Part shown: positions 5,369 to 5,398 of the stretch, piece after piece
How positions within the stretch are numbered: the stretch's first letter is position 1
Layout: every line of letters starts with the position of its first letter
Assembly (NCBI GenBank): GCA_934095865.1
Contig: CAKOKU010000025.1
Location: forward strand, 1 to 5,398
Length of the DNA: 5,398 bases
From: an uncultured Bacilli bacterium
GTDB taxonomy: Bacteria > Bacillota_I > Bacilli_A > RF39 > UBA660
Reading direction: 5' to 3'
Notes under the pieces: model-generated
What the model was told of the DNA's origin: nothing
Databases searched by the model: none
What the model saw: only the letters and a program-made list of their open reading frames with translations
Made by a program: the position numbers and the translations under genes

Positions 5369-5398
5369 AAGAAAAATGTTGTAAAATAAATATGTAAG

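Noticed and set aside
5331..5398. Promoter of a next gene (TTGACA at 5331, or TAAAAT at 5382-5387)
   Set aside because: TTGACA is inside the terminator stem without a matching -10. TAAAAT lacks a convincing -35, and no downstream gene is visible.

Overview
The window is very AT-rich outside one short anomaly. It uses TGG for Trp, has no in-frame TGA, and carries Gram-positive style AGGAGG-type ribosome binding sites and a BceAB-type transporter. This points to a low-GC Firmicute, probably a gut-type Bacilli, Erysipelotrichia or Clostridia lineage. The species cannot be named from the sequence.

Layout. (1) Positions 3-227 hold the C-terminal end of a PD-(D/E)XK (Rpn-like) putative transposase or nuclease gene that starts before the window. 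(2) Positions 228-1100 contain no convincing protein gene. They hold two tandem copies, about 445 nt apart, of what looks like a structured non-coding RNA of roughly 385-395 nt. Each copy has its own perfect extended -10 promoter (TGATATAAT), a 5' hairpin, a 135-nt core of about 52% GC, and an AT-rich 3' module with several conserved stems. A terminal hairpin ends each copy. In one frame the core reads as the end of a C-type-lectin-like/DUF6273-like domain, the fold diversified by many diversity-generating retroelements (DGRs), but it has no usable start codon. The two cores differ at clustered codons, half of them Asn codons in one copy, while the flanking 3' module is nearly invariant. The best reading is a pair of DGR-like template RNAs, or a related RNA family. 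No reverse transcriptase, accessory protein or target gene lies in the window, so this is a hypothesis. (3) Positions 1114-2322 encode an iron-sulfur 23S rRNA uracil-5-methyltransferase (RlmD/RlmCD/TrmA family). It starts 14 nt after an apparent terminator that closes the second RNA unit. (4) Positions 2478-5283 encode a BceAB-type peptide-antibiotic resistance ABC transporter. The ATPase and the FtsX-like permease overlap by 14 nt. An 18-bp palindrome that fits the BceR-type operator consensus lies upstream, and an intrinsic terminator follows.

The genes do not form one pathway. The RNA pair and the nuclease fragment are accessory. The methyltransferase is housekeeping and may be expressed by read-through from the second RNA promoter. 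The transporter is a separately regulated stress operon, and its expected BceRS two-component partner is not in the window.
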